Below, in pieces: positions 16,708 through 23,602 of a stretch of DNA of 28,660 nucleotides. Every line of letters starts with the position of its first letter. Positions within the stretch are counted from its first letter, which is position 1. The notes beneath the pieces are model-generated. The model had not been told where the DNA came from. It worked only from the letters and a program-made list of their open reading frames with translations, and ran no database searches. Source of the stretch: JBCBJX01 sp038522735 (GTDB lineage Bacteria; Pseudomonadota; Alphaproteobacteria; Caulobacterales; Parvularculaceae); the NCBI GenBank assembly GCA_038522735.1, contig JBCBJX010000033.1, positions 1 to 28,660 on the forward strand, read 5' to 3'. The position numbers were made by a program, and so were the translations under genes.

Positions 16708-17124
16708 TCAGGCCGCGACGAGCGGTTCGGTCACCGCCCGGTAGCGCATGACGCCCTGATAGGTGTCGGGCTCGCGCCGGCGCAGGACGTCGGCGAAGAC
16801 GTAGCGCATGTTGACGAGGCGAAAGCCCGGGACATCGAAGGCGGTCTCGTGGATCGCGTCGTAGACGGCGGACATGATGCGCTTCACCTCCCGCCGACCG
16901 GCGTACTGGGAATAGGCGTAGAGCCGGAGATCGTGCTCGAAGCCGCCCGCAAGGCCCGGATAGTCCGAGACCCGCGTTTCGCCGATGGTGAGATAGGGGA
17001 AGACGGCGGTCTCCGGCGGCGCGTCGAAGATGCGCGCCGGATCGCCGATCGTCGCCTGAACGCGCGCGTCGGCGCGCAATTGGGCGTAGACGGCCGATTG
17101 GACGGCCCAGCTGGCGTCGCTCAT
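16708..17124 (-). CDS. g8: GTA tail terminator protein, DUF3168 family (RcGTA gp8-like)
   Basis: A 138-residue DUF3168 protein that caps the tail and joins it to the head stopper. Family features include WAVQSAVYAQLRADARV near the N-terminus, FPYLTIGETRVSDY (about residues 42-55), and LRLYAYSQYAGRREVKRIM (about 66-84). The frame is open upstream to 17529, but the ATG at 17124 begins the DUF3168 match and overlaps the g7 stop by 4 bases, so it is the likely start. Confidence 0.92.
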   Translation of the reverse strand: MSDASWAVQSAVYAQLRADARVQATIGDPARIFDAPPETAVFPYLTIGETRVSDYPGLAGGFEHDLRLYAYSQYAGRREVKRIMSAVYDAIHETAFDVPGFRLVNMRYVFADVLRRREPDTYQGVMRYRAVTEPLVAA

Positions 17125-17438
17125 GGGTGCGCCTCCTCGCAGGTCAGGATGGTGAAGGGCGCTCCGCCGACGGCGGGCGCCGCGCTTTGAATTCGAAGCC
17201 GGATCCCGTGGAGATCGAGGTGCGACGCCTCGCGGGTGTAGTCCTCCGTCCGCAGCCGCACGGTATAGCGCCGACGGAAGGCGTCCTTCTCCCCGGCGGT
17301 TTCGCGCACCGCCGGAAGCGCCGTCGCCTCGCCCCAGAGGGAGGCTATCGGCGCGCGGGCGGTCGCCGCGCCGCCACCCGCATCGGGCGTGCGCTCCGTG
17401 CGGTAGAGGGTCAGCCGGTCGCGCAGGTCGAGGGTCAC
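17121..17438 (-). CDS. g7: GTA head-tail stopper protein (RcGTA gp7-like)
   Basis: A 105-residue head closure protein of the SPP1 gp16-like family. It opens with the typical LRDRLTLYRTERTPDAGGG and continues into beta strands with LWGEATAL, RYTVRLRTEDYT and FTILTCEE. It plugs the DNA channel after packaging and docks the tail. Its start overlaps the g6 stop by 4 bases, and its stop overlaps the g8 start by 4 bases. Confidence 0.9.
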   Translation of the reverse strand: MTLDLRDRLTLYRTERTPDAGGGAATARAPIASLWGEATALPAVRETAGEKDAFRRRYTVRLRTEDYTREASHLDLHGIRLRIQSAAPAVGGAPFTILTCEEAHP

Positions 17439-17992
17439 AGGCGCGGCCTCCGATAGCTGGCGAGCATCGCCTCGATCGAGTGGGGAAGGACGTAGACCCG
17501 CCCATCGTCCGCCGGCTCTCGCCGCTCATAAAGATGCGCCGTCAGGAGAAGCACCGCCTGCTGAAGCTCTTCCGGCGCCGCGCCCGCGCCGCCGTAACCG
17601 ACGCTTGCATCGATCCTGACGCCCGCGATGGGCGAGGCCGGTCGCGGCCAGAAGCCTGTCGCCGCGATCCGCGCGCCCTCACCTGTCTCGACGGCGTAGA
17701 GGCCGGGATCGACGGCGGACCACTGGCCCGCCTCGGTCTCCACCTCCACGGCGTCGAAGGAGAGGACGGGCGCCCGCGGAAACGTCGCGACGTCCGCAGG
17801 CGGCGCGTCCAGCGTGAGGCGCGCGGCTTGCGCGACGAGCGCCCGGCCTGTGCGCTCCTCCACCACCCGCCGCGCCGCCGCGATAAGCCGCGCGATCGCG
17901 GCGTCTTCCGCGTTCGAAGAGAGGCGCAGGTGCCGCTTCGCCTCGTCGATGGAGACGGGCTCGACGGCCGGGGGTGTCAGGATCGTCAGCAC
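17435..17992 (-). CDS. g6: GTA head-tail adaptor protein (RcGTA gp6-like)
   Basis: A 185-residue head-tail connector of the phiE125 gp8 / HK97 gp6 family. The N-terminal EPVSIDEAKRHLRLSSNAED and VVEERTGRAL are the diagnostic helical motifs of these adaptors, which form a ring below the portal. The C-terminal half has beta strands and then AVLLLTAHLYERREP, the conserved last helix. The start is GTG at 17992, 15 bases after the capsid gene stop. Confidence 0.92.
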   Translation of the reverse strand: MLTILTPPAVEPVSIDEAKRHLRLSSNAEDAAIARLIAAARRVVEERTGRALVAQAARLTLDAPPADVATFPRAPVLSFDAVEVETEAGQWSAVDPGLYAVETGEGARIAATGFWPRPASPIAGVRIDASVGYGGAGAAPEELQQAVLLLTAHLYERREPADDGRVYVLPHSIEAMLASYRRPRL

Positions 17993-18007
17993 GGGGTCCC
18001 GCTTTCC

Positions 18008-19249
18008 TCAGGAGGTTCCGAACTTCAGGAGCTTTATCGCCTCGAAGTCCTGCACCCCGCCGCCGACGCGCTTGGTCGTGTAGAAGAGGACATAGGGCTT
18101 CGCCGAGTACGGATCGCGCAGGATGCGCAGGCCCACCCGATCGACGATGAGATAGCCGCGGGCGAAATCGCCGAAGGCGATCGCCGGCGCGTCGGGGCCG
18201 ATGGCCGGGACCTCCTCGGCTTCCGTGATCGGATAGCCCATGAGGGTCGCGCCGACGCCCGGGTCGGCGGAGGGGCGCCACAGATAGTTGTTATCACCGT
18301 CCTTCAGCTTGCGGACGGCGCCGACGGTCGACTTGCTCATGACGAACCGGCCGTTCCCGCGATAGGTCGCCTTCGGCGTGTAGATGAGGTCGATGATGTC
18401 GTCGGCCGGGTTCGACGCGGCGAAGGCGCCGGAAACGCCGGTCGCGATATAGCCGATCTGGCCCCAGACCTGGGAGCCTTCCGCGACGGCGGTGTAATTG
18501 AGAAACCCGCGCGGCTGGTTCGTGCCCGTCCCCGCCACAAAGGCCGCGCCCTCCTGGGCGGCGAACTCGGCGCGCACCTCGTCGGCGAGCCATTGCTCCA
18601 CATCGACGACGGCGTCCTCAAGAAGCGTCGGCGTCGCCGCCGGCATTGCGTAAAGCTCCGCTGTCGGCAGATCGACGACCCGCAGGTCCGGCGTGTCGGT
18701 CTCCGTGCGCGGATCCTTGTCGCCGACCCAGCCGGCCTCCGCGCCCGCGGCGCTCACCGGCTTGCGAAACGACGCCGATCCGATCTGGCGGACGGTCGCG
18801 GTCTGGCGGATCGGCGAGATGTCGCGCACCGCCTCATTGATCATCCGCTCGGTTTCGAGGGGGGCGAGATAGCCGCCCTCCGCATCCGTTGCGATGCTGA
18901 GGGCTTTTTCTTCAAGCGCGACGAGGCCGGCGGCGTCGCCAGCGCGCATATAGGCGCGCACGGCCTGCTTGCGTTCGCGCGCGCCGTCCTCCGCGCCGAG
19001 GGACGGGCGGCTCTTCTCCAGCGCCAGGCGGTCGAGGCGAGACTGCTGGGCGTCGAGGGCGCGGTTGATGCGGTCGAGCTTGTCGTCCGAGAGCGGATCG
19101 GCCGCGCCGCGCGTCTCGATATCATCGAGGCGCCGGTCGTTCTCCTCCTTGAATAGTTCGAAGGCGTTCAGGAACTCGCCGACGGCGCGGCGCACGTCCT
19201 GCACGTCGTCGAGCGCCTTCGTTTCAGGGGCTTTGGTCTCAAGGCTCAT
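18008..19249 (-). CDS. g5: GTA major capsid protein, HK97 fold (RcGTA gp5-like)
   Basis: A 413-residue HK97-type capsid protein. Residues 1-100 are a charged coiled-coil delta domain (FKEENDRRLDDIETRG and following), expected to be removed by the prohead protease. The mature part begins around AYMRAGDAAGL (about 103) and includes GGYLAPLETERMINEAVRD (about 128-146), KDPRTETDTPDLRVV and a terminal KRVGGGVQDFEAIKLLKFG, all typical of phage_capsid/GTA gp5. AAAGGAG lies 8 bases before the ATG, a stronger ribosome site than those of its neighbours, fitting the high copy number needed. Confidence 0.96.
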   Translation of the reverse strand: MSLETKAPETKALDDVQDVRRAVGEFLNAFELFKEENDRRLDDIETRGAADPLSDDKLDRINRALDAQQSRLDRLALEKSRPSLGAEDGARERKQAVRAYMRAGDAAGLVALEEKALSIATDAEGGYLAPLETERMINEAVRDISPIRQTATVRQIGSASFRKPVSAAGAEAGWVGDKDPRTETDTPDLRVVDLPTAELYAMPAATPTLLEDAVVDVEQWLADEVRAEFAAQEGAAFVAGTGTNQPRGFLNYTAVAEGSQVWGQIGYIATGVSGAFAASNPADDIIDLIYTPKATYRGNGRFVMSKSTVGAVRKLKDGDNNYLWRPSADPGVGATLMGYPITEAEEVPAIGPDAPAIAFGDFARGYLIVDRVGLRILRDPYSAKPYVLFYTTKRVGGGVQDFEAIKLLKFGTS

Positions 19250-19263
19250 CCGTTCGGCTCCTT

Positions 19264-19731
19264 TCAGGATACGGCTCTAAGAAGGCGGCTCGCGGCGGCG
19301 CGCACGGGCGCGTCCTCCAACTCGCCGATGCGGGTGAGGCGCGCGCCGGGCGCCATCGGAAACGTCACCATGGAGATCTCCCAGAGATCGACGGCGAGAA
19401 GCTCGCGCCCGCCGGGCGCCGGTCGGGCGATCCTTGTACGGAAGCCGATGGAGAGCCCGTCGAGAGCGCCGAAACGAGCGAGGCTCCAGGCCTCTCTGCC
19501 CCGTTCCGTGTCGAGGGAGATCTCCCCCTCGGCGAGCAATCCGCGTTCCGTCTCACGCAACCTCCGCCAGCGGCCGATCGGCTCGTCCGCCTTATGCTGA
19601 TAAAGCATCCTAACCGCGGACGCGGGGCGTTGGATAAGTGTCGCGCGGAAGGCGCCGGGGCGGATGACGTCGCCGTTTTCGTCCGGCTCTCCGAACACGG
19701 CGGCGAGGCCTTCAATGGTCGCGAACGCCAT
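19264..19731 (-). CDS. g4: GTA prohead protease, HK97 family (RcGTA gp4-like)
   Basis: A 155-residue capsid maturation protease. The N-terminal IEGLAAVFGEPDENGDVIRPGAF is the family signature. Candidate catalytic residues are His46 (MLYQHKADEPIG) and Ser94 (LDGLSIGFRT), spaced as in HK97-type serine proteases. It lies between portal and capsid as usual, with only 3 bases after the portal stop. The small g3.5 gene found between portal and protease in R. capsulatus is absent. Confidence 0.94.
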   Translation of the reverse strand: MAFATIEGLAAVFGEPDENGDVIRPGAFRATLIQRPASAVRMLYQHKADEPIGRWRRLRETERGLLAEGEISLDTERGREAWSLARFGALDGLSIGFRTRIARPAPGGRELLAVDLWEISMVTFPMAPGARLTRIGELEDAPVRAAASRLLRAVS

Positions 19732-19734
19732 TCC

Positions 19735-20880
19735 TCAGCCCTCCCCGTCGATCTTGAGGAGCCGGCGTTTCTCCGCATCGGTGAGAAAGTCCGCAGACGC
19801 GATGCGCCGCCAGCGGGCGTCCCGTTCCGAGCTCAGGGCGTCGAGGGCGTCGAGATCGCACTGGAGCTCGACGCCGCCGAAGGCGGGGCCCAGCCATTTC
19901 GAGATCGCGCTCGCGGCTTTCTCCGCGAGCGGCGCGACGGCGAGGCGCCAGAAGGCGAGGTTCGCCTCGCGATAGTTGGAATAGGTGTTGTCGCCTGGAA
20001 TGCCGAGCAGCATGGGCGGCACGCCGAAGGCGAGCGCGATGTCGCGCGCGGCGGAGTTCTTGGCGCTGATGAAGTCCATATCCGTCGGCGAGAGGGCCAT
20101 CTGCCGCCAGTCGAGCCCGCCGTCGAGGAGAAGCGGCCGCCCGGCGTTGGCGCCGCCCTGGAACATGTCTTCGAGTTCCTGCTTCAGCCGGTCGAACTGG
20201 GCGTCGGTCAGCTCCCGCGCACCCTCTCCCCCAGAGTGGACGAGGGCGCCCGAGGGCCGCGCCGCATTGTCGAGGAGCGCCTTGTTCCAGCTCTGGGTCG
20301 CGTTGTGGACGTCGATCGCGACGGCGGCGGCCTCAAGCGGCGAGAGGCCGTAATGGTCGTCCGTCGGGTTGAAGAGCCGCATATGGAGGATCGTCGGGGC
20401 GGCGTCCCGGGAGACGGGAAAGCTCACCGTCCGTCCGCCGACGGTGTAGTCGTAGGCCGCGGGCCAGCCGGTGTCGGAGAGGCGCACATGCATGCGGTCC
20501 GGCCGCAGAACGAAGAGCTCGCGCACGGCGCCGCCGATGGAGGCGGCCTCCATGTAGGCGTTTCCGGCCGTCTGCAGGTGGCCGTAGAACGCCTCGAAAA
20601 GCTCCGAGCGCGTCTGCTCCGGGTTCGGCCGTTCCACGAGATCAAGGAGCGGGTGGACGCTGAGCCGGCGGCCGTCCTCCACCGCCATCAACGGCACGGA
20701 CGCCGCCGCCTCGGCGATCATCCGGATGCAGCGGTGGGCGACGACGTTTTTCTGATAGCCCTCCCGCGCGAGGGAGGCGTAGTCCCGCGGCGTCCAGACG
20801 GGCCGCCCGGCGCTCGCATAGGCGATCAGCGGCCGTGCGCGGCTCGCCTTCGCGTCGGGCGGGGTGTTGGCGTCAGGCAT
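19735..20880 (-). CDS. g3: GTA portal protein (RcGTA gp3-like)
   Basis: A 381-residue HK97-type portal that forms the dodecameric DNA entry ring. Recognisable features are VAHRCIRMIAEAAASVPL (about residues 50-67), HPLLDLVERPNPEQTRSELF (about 80-99), FNPTDDHYGLSPLEAA (about 165-180) and GVPPMLLGIPGDNTYSNYRE (about 290-310), the last being the most conserved portal motif. The ATG at 20880 has GGAGA about 8 bases upstream. Unlike the rest of the operon, it is preceded by a 186-base gap containing a palindromic repeat pair. Confidence 0.95.
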   Translation of the reverse strand: MPDANTPPDAKASRARPLIAYASAGRPVWTPRDYASLAREGYQKNVVAHRCIRMIAEAAASVPLMAVEDGRRLSVHPLLDLVERPNPEQTRSELFEAFYGHLQTAGNAYMEAASIGGAVRELFVLRPDRMHVRLSDTGWPAAYDYTVGGRTVSFPVSRDAAPTILHMRLFNPTDDHYGLSPLEAAAVAIDVHNATQSWNKALLDNAARPSGALVHSGGEGARELTDAQFDRLKQELEDMFQGGANAGRPLLLDGGLDWRQMALSPTDMDFISAKNSAARDIALAFGVPPMLLGIPGDNTYSNYREANLAFWRLAVAPLAEKAASAISKWLGPAFGGVELQCDLDALDALSSERDARWRRIASADFLTDAEKRRLLKIDGEG

Positions 20881-20900
20881 ATTTCATCTCTCCAACAAAA

Positions 20901-21061
20901 GCCCCTCTCCCTTTGGGAGAGGGGTTTGGGGTGAGGGGGAGCGCCCTCTCCTCAAGAACCGTGGTTAGCGGACGATCCGGCCGGCGACGCGCGCCGGCCT
21001 TCCGAAGCGGGAAGACATCGCTCCCCCTCACCCCCGGCCCCTCTCCCAGGGGAGAGGGGAG
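20901..21061. repeat. Facing pair of REP-like palindromic repeats between terminase and portal
   Basis: Two roughly 43-base arms (20901-20943 and 21019-21061) are near-perfect inverted copies of each other. Each arm contains its own hairpin of the type CCCCTCTCCC-loop-GGGAGAGGGG followed by GGGGTGAGGGGGAGCG. This C/T-rich palindrome is a well-known dispersed repeat of Proteobacteria, often mistranslated as PLPLGEG-like peptides. The 75 bases between the arms have no recognisable coding content. Transcripts crossing it would fold strongly, which could reduce read-through or stabilise mRNA ends between g2 and g3. Confidence 0.85.
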
Positions 21062-21066
21062 AAGCG

Positions 21067-22350
21067 CTAGAACCTCCGTACGCGGGGCTCCGTCGGGGCG
21101 CCGAACATCAGCTCGCCGATCGCCCAGACGAGAGCGTCGAGCCGATCCGGACTGCCGCCGACCGACCGCGCCGTGCCGTCGAAACGCGTCATCTGGTCTT
21201 CAAGCCGCGGAAACGCGCCGACATGGCGGACGCGGCCGCGTTCGTAGAGCGCCGCCACGGGCTCCGCCCGCAGGGACTTGCCGCGCGTCGCGCGCACCAG
21301 CTTCACGGGCGCCGACGGATCAACCTGCGCGATGACGGCGCGGGCCATCTCGCCGCCCTGGTTCGCCTCCACGACGATGCGCCCTGCGCCGAATTCCTCC
21401 GCCGCGGCGACGGCGCGGGCGCCCCACTCCGCGGGGCCGAGGCCGCCGGCCGAGCGGTCCGCGAGGACGAACGCGACGGGGTCGCCGTCGATCTCCCCGC
21501 GCCCCGCGACGACGACGCCGCATTCATCCGCATCGGGACCGGCGCTCGCCGGCGGATCGACGGCGACGACGATGCGTGAAAGCTCCGGCGCGGCGGAGAT
21601 GCGCGCCGCCTCGATCATCGACCATGTCCAGAGGGCGCCCTCGACATCATCCACCACCTCGCCCATCAGCTCCTGCCGGCCGAGGCGGGTGCCCTCGTAT
21701 TCGGAGACGATCTCGGTGAGGAACGACCGCGCGAGGTTCGCCCGGTTCTCATAGGTGCTCGCCCGGGCGATGCGGGTCGTCTCTTTTTCCATCAGGCGCT
21801 TCAGGAGCGCCGTCGGCCGGGGCGTCGTGGTGACCACCTGGCGCGGCCGGTCGCCGAGCCGCAGCGCCAGCTGGAGATTGCTCCAGGTTTCCTCCGGGTA
21901 CGCCCACTTGCAGATCTCATCGCTCCATGCGGCCGCAAACTGGGGGCCGCGCAGGCCGTCGGGGTCCTCCGAGGAGAACGCCTCGGCAACAACGCCGTTC
22001 GGCCATTCGAGGCGCCGGCGCGCGGCGAGGAATGTCGGCCGCGCGCCGTCAGGAGCGATCGCGAGAAGCCCGCTCTCACCCTCGATCATCACCGAGCGGA
22101 CGTCGCCGTAGGTCTCGCCGACGAGGGCGATGCGCCCGACGCCGCCCGCCTCGGCGAGGGCGCGCACCCATTCCGCGCCGGCCCGGGTCTTGCCGGCGCC
22201 CCGCCCGCCGAGGAGAAGCCAGACGGTCCACGCCTCGTCGGCAGGCGGCAGCTGGTCCGGCCGGGCCCAGAACGGCCAGTCATGGAGAAGCCCCTCAAGC
22301 TCCGTCGGCAGAAGGCTTTGCAGCCAGCTCCGCCAGACCTTCGTCGGCAA
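21067..22350 (-). CDS. g2: GTA terminase large subunit (RcGTA gp2-like)
   Basis: A 427-residue DNA packaging motor. The N-terminal ATPase has Walker A GGRGAGKT (residues 48-55) and a Walker B/catalytic acidic pair in AAWSDEICKW (about 145). The motif VVTTTPRPTALLKRL (about 173-187) is the coupling region. The C-terminal RNase H-like nuclease begins with RIVVAVDPPASAGPDADECG (about 245-264), which supplies the metal-binding aspartates. The length matches GTA TerL. The start is TTG at 22350, inside the end of g1 (56-base overlap); no ATG or GTG is available between the upstream stop and Walker A. Confidence 0.95.
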   Translation of the reverse strand: MPTKVWRSWLQSLLPTELEGLLHDWPFWARPDQLPPADEAWTVWLLLGGRGAGKTRAGAEWVRALAEAGGVGRIALVGETYGDVRSVMIEGESGLLAIAPDGARPTFLAARRRLEWPNGVVAEAFSSEDPDGLRGPQFAAAWSDEICKWAYPEETWSNLQLALRLGDRPRQVVTTTPRPTALLKRLMEKETTRIARASTYENRANLARSFLTEIVSEYEGTRLGRQELMGEVVDDVEGALWTWSMIEAARISAAPELSRIVVAVDPPASAGPDADECGVVVAGRGEIDGDPVAFVLADRSAGGLGPAEWGARAVAAAEEFGAGRIVVEANQGGEMARAVIAQVDPSAPVKLVRATRGKSLRAEPVAALYERGRVRHVGAFPRLEDQMTRFDGTARSVGGSPDRLDALVWAIGELMFGAPTEPRVRRF

Positions 22351-22858
22351 GGATGCGATCGAGGCGGCGTTGAATTTCAGCGCGGACGTCGTCGGCGCGT
22401 TTTGCGCCGTCTGCGTCGTCTTTTCGCTCGGCGGCGCGGTTCTGTTCGAGGAGCGTATTCTTCATCTCCATCACCTTCTCAAAAACCCGGATGAGCCCGG
22501 AGAGGGCTCGCGCGCGGCGTTCGTCGTCGGCGCTCGTCGAGGCGACCGACGGGGAGAGCCGGCGCTGAAGGACGGCGATTTCCGCGTCGAGCAGCGCCTC
22601 CATATCGCCGAGGCGCGCGGCGTCGCGGCCGATTGCGGCGGGCGGCGGGCCCTCCGTCATCAGAGGGCTCCGGTCGGCGTTACGCGGCGGATAGCCGGTC
22701 CAGCCTTCGCGCCGGGCGCGGCGACGCACCGTCGATGTCGCGACGCCGAGGGTGGCCGCGACCTCGGCGATAGAACCGCCGCCCGCCTCGAAGGCGATGC
22801 GCGCGGCTTCCCAGGCGGCGGCGGATTTCGTCGCGCGCGGGGTCTTGCGTTTCGTCAC
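22295..22858 (-). CDS. g1: GTA terminase small subunit-like DNA-binding protein (RcGTA gp1 position)
   Basis: A protein of about 187 residues at the gp1 (TerS) position. A helix-turn-helix at about residues 22-50 (GGSIAEVAATLGVATSTVRR) resembles small terminase and Mu-like HTH modules. A long helical, probably oligomerising, region follows (about 80-180, with ALSGLIRVFEKVMEMKNTLLEQ). Small terminases recognise DNA for packaging; GTA versions lack sequence specificity. Start choice is uncertain: GTG at 22858 is preferred because it makes a GTGA overlap with a tiny upstream frame carrying a good ribosome site, but the frame is open to a TTG at 22897. The 3' end overlaps g2 by 56 bases. Confidence 0.78.
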   Translation of the reverse strand: MTKRKTPRATKSAAAWEAARIAFEAGGGSIAEVAATLGVATSTVRRRARREGWTGYPPRNADRSPLMTEGPPPAAIGRDAARLGDMEALLDAEIAVLQRRLSPSVASTSADDERRARALSGLIRVFEKVMEMKNTLLEQNRAAERKDDADGAKRADDVRAEIQRRLDRILADEGLAELAAKPSADGA

Positions 22859-22908
22859 TGCTGCAGGTCCGTCAGGCGTCGTCCCCGCGCGCCCCAAGGC
22901 GGCCGCAC
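22855..22908 (-). CDS. Possible 17-codon leader reading frame ahead of g1
   Basis: A tiny frame starting with GTG at 22908 has GAGGAG about 10 bases upstream, the best ribosome site in this interval. It ends in a TGA that overlaps the preferred g1 GTG as GTGA. Neither candidate start of g1 has a good ribosome site of its own, so translation of this leader could feed g1 by coupling. The peptide (VRPPWGARGRRLTDLQQ) resembles nothing I know. This is inference from spacing only. Confidence 0.25.
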   Translation of the reverse strand: MRPPWGARGRRLTDLQQ

Positions 22909-22983
22909 GGCGAGGCTTCTCCTCAGCGATCTTTCATCTCCGGGGAAGGAGAGACCGCCGACGCAATTTCCGATTATGACGGA

Positions 22984-23012
22984 TTGCTAGCACGGGACCG
23001 TCACGCCGTCAA
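22984..23012 (-). promoter_or_regulatory. Candidate promoter of the GTA operon
   Basis: On the minus strand TTGACG (23012-23007) is followed after exactly 17 bases by TAGCAA (22989-22984), about 75 bases ahead of the leader frame and 126 ahead of the preferred g1 start. It lies in the only long AT-richer non-coding stretch upstream of the cluster. The -35 is strong and the -10 is weak, which would suit a promoter needing an activator such as GafA. No gafA gene is present in the window. Confidence 0.4.
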
Positions 23013-23043
23013 CGGAAAATCCGTACAAGCTCCATATGAAATC

Positions 23044-23556
23044 TTATCCCCGGCGGCGCGGCGCCTTGAACCGGCGGCGGGTGATGCGGTCTTCCAAGGG
23101 GTCGGAGACCCGGTCCTCCGCCCGCGTGCCCCGTTTCGGGACGGCGACGCCCGCCTTCGCCGCGCCGTCAGGATCGCCGGAAACGAGCGGATGCCAGTCG
23201 AAGAGGTCCCGCCCCTCCGCGACGAGGCGGTAGGCGCAGGTCTCCGGCATCCAGGGAAGCTGCGGCACGGTCGCCGCAGAGAGGCGCACGCAGTCCGGCA
23301 CGTTCTCGTGGCGGTTTGCATAGTCCCGGCAGCGACGGGCGGCTGGGTCGTAGAGGCGGCAGTGCACGTCCGTCTCCCAGATGTCGCCGACATCTTCCTC
23401 CTCGATGAGGACGAGGCAGCACCGCCCGCAGCCGTCGCAGAGGGCCTCCCACTCCGCATCGCTCATCTGCGCGAGGGTTTTCCGGCGCCAGTACCCTGGC
23501 TCAAGCGCCGGTCCGGCGGGCCCGCCCGCCTTGGAATCCGTCCCGTTCCGCCCCAA
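23044..23556 (-). CDS. UPF0260 / YcgN-like cysteine cluster protein
   Basis: A 170-residue protein of the UPF0260 (YcgN, YkgJ-like zinc/iron-chelating) family. The cysteine pattern is complete: Cys40, 43, 46 and 47 in ALCDGCGRCC, then Cys66, Cys76, Cys89 (VPDCVRL) and Cys107 (MPETCAYRL), followed by the family's DLFDWHPLVSG ending. It presumably binds a metal or Fe-S cluster; the molecular role is unknown. The C-terminal 40 residues (charged, Arg-rich) extend beyond the family core. The start is TTG at 23556 with GGGGGCG just upstream; no ATG or GTG precedes the conserved YWRRKTL. It is divergent from the PBP1A gene with 46 bases between them. Confidence 0.9.
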   Translation of the reverse strand: MGRNGTDSKAGGPAGPALEPGYWRRKTLAQMSDAEWEALCDGCGRCCLVLIEEEDVGDIWETDVHCRLYDPAARRCRDYANRHENVPDCVRLSAATVPQLPWMPETCAYRLVAEGRDLFDWHPLVSGDPDGAAKAGVAVPKRGTRAEDRVSDPLEDRITRRRFKAPRRRG

Positions 23557-23602
23557 GTTCGCCCCCGTTGCTTGTCAGCTCGGTCGCTGACGGGAGACCA
23601 GC

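Noticed and set aside
17480..19156. 558-codon plus-strand frame opposite g6 and the capsid gene
   Set aside because: Antisense shadow; the capsid and adaptor genes are clear on the minus strand.
19594..20934. 446-codon plus-strand frame opposite the portal gene and entering the palindromic repeat
   Set aside because: Its C-terminal KPLSLWERGLG is the usual mistranslation of the REP-like repeat; the rest is antisense to the portal.
20901..21061. CRISPR or attachment-site interpretation of the repeats in the g2-g3 gap
   Set aside because: There are only two copies, they face each other and each is internally palindromic, as expected for REP-type repeats and not for CRISPR repeats or att sites.
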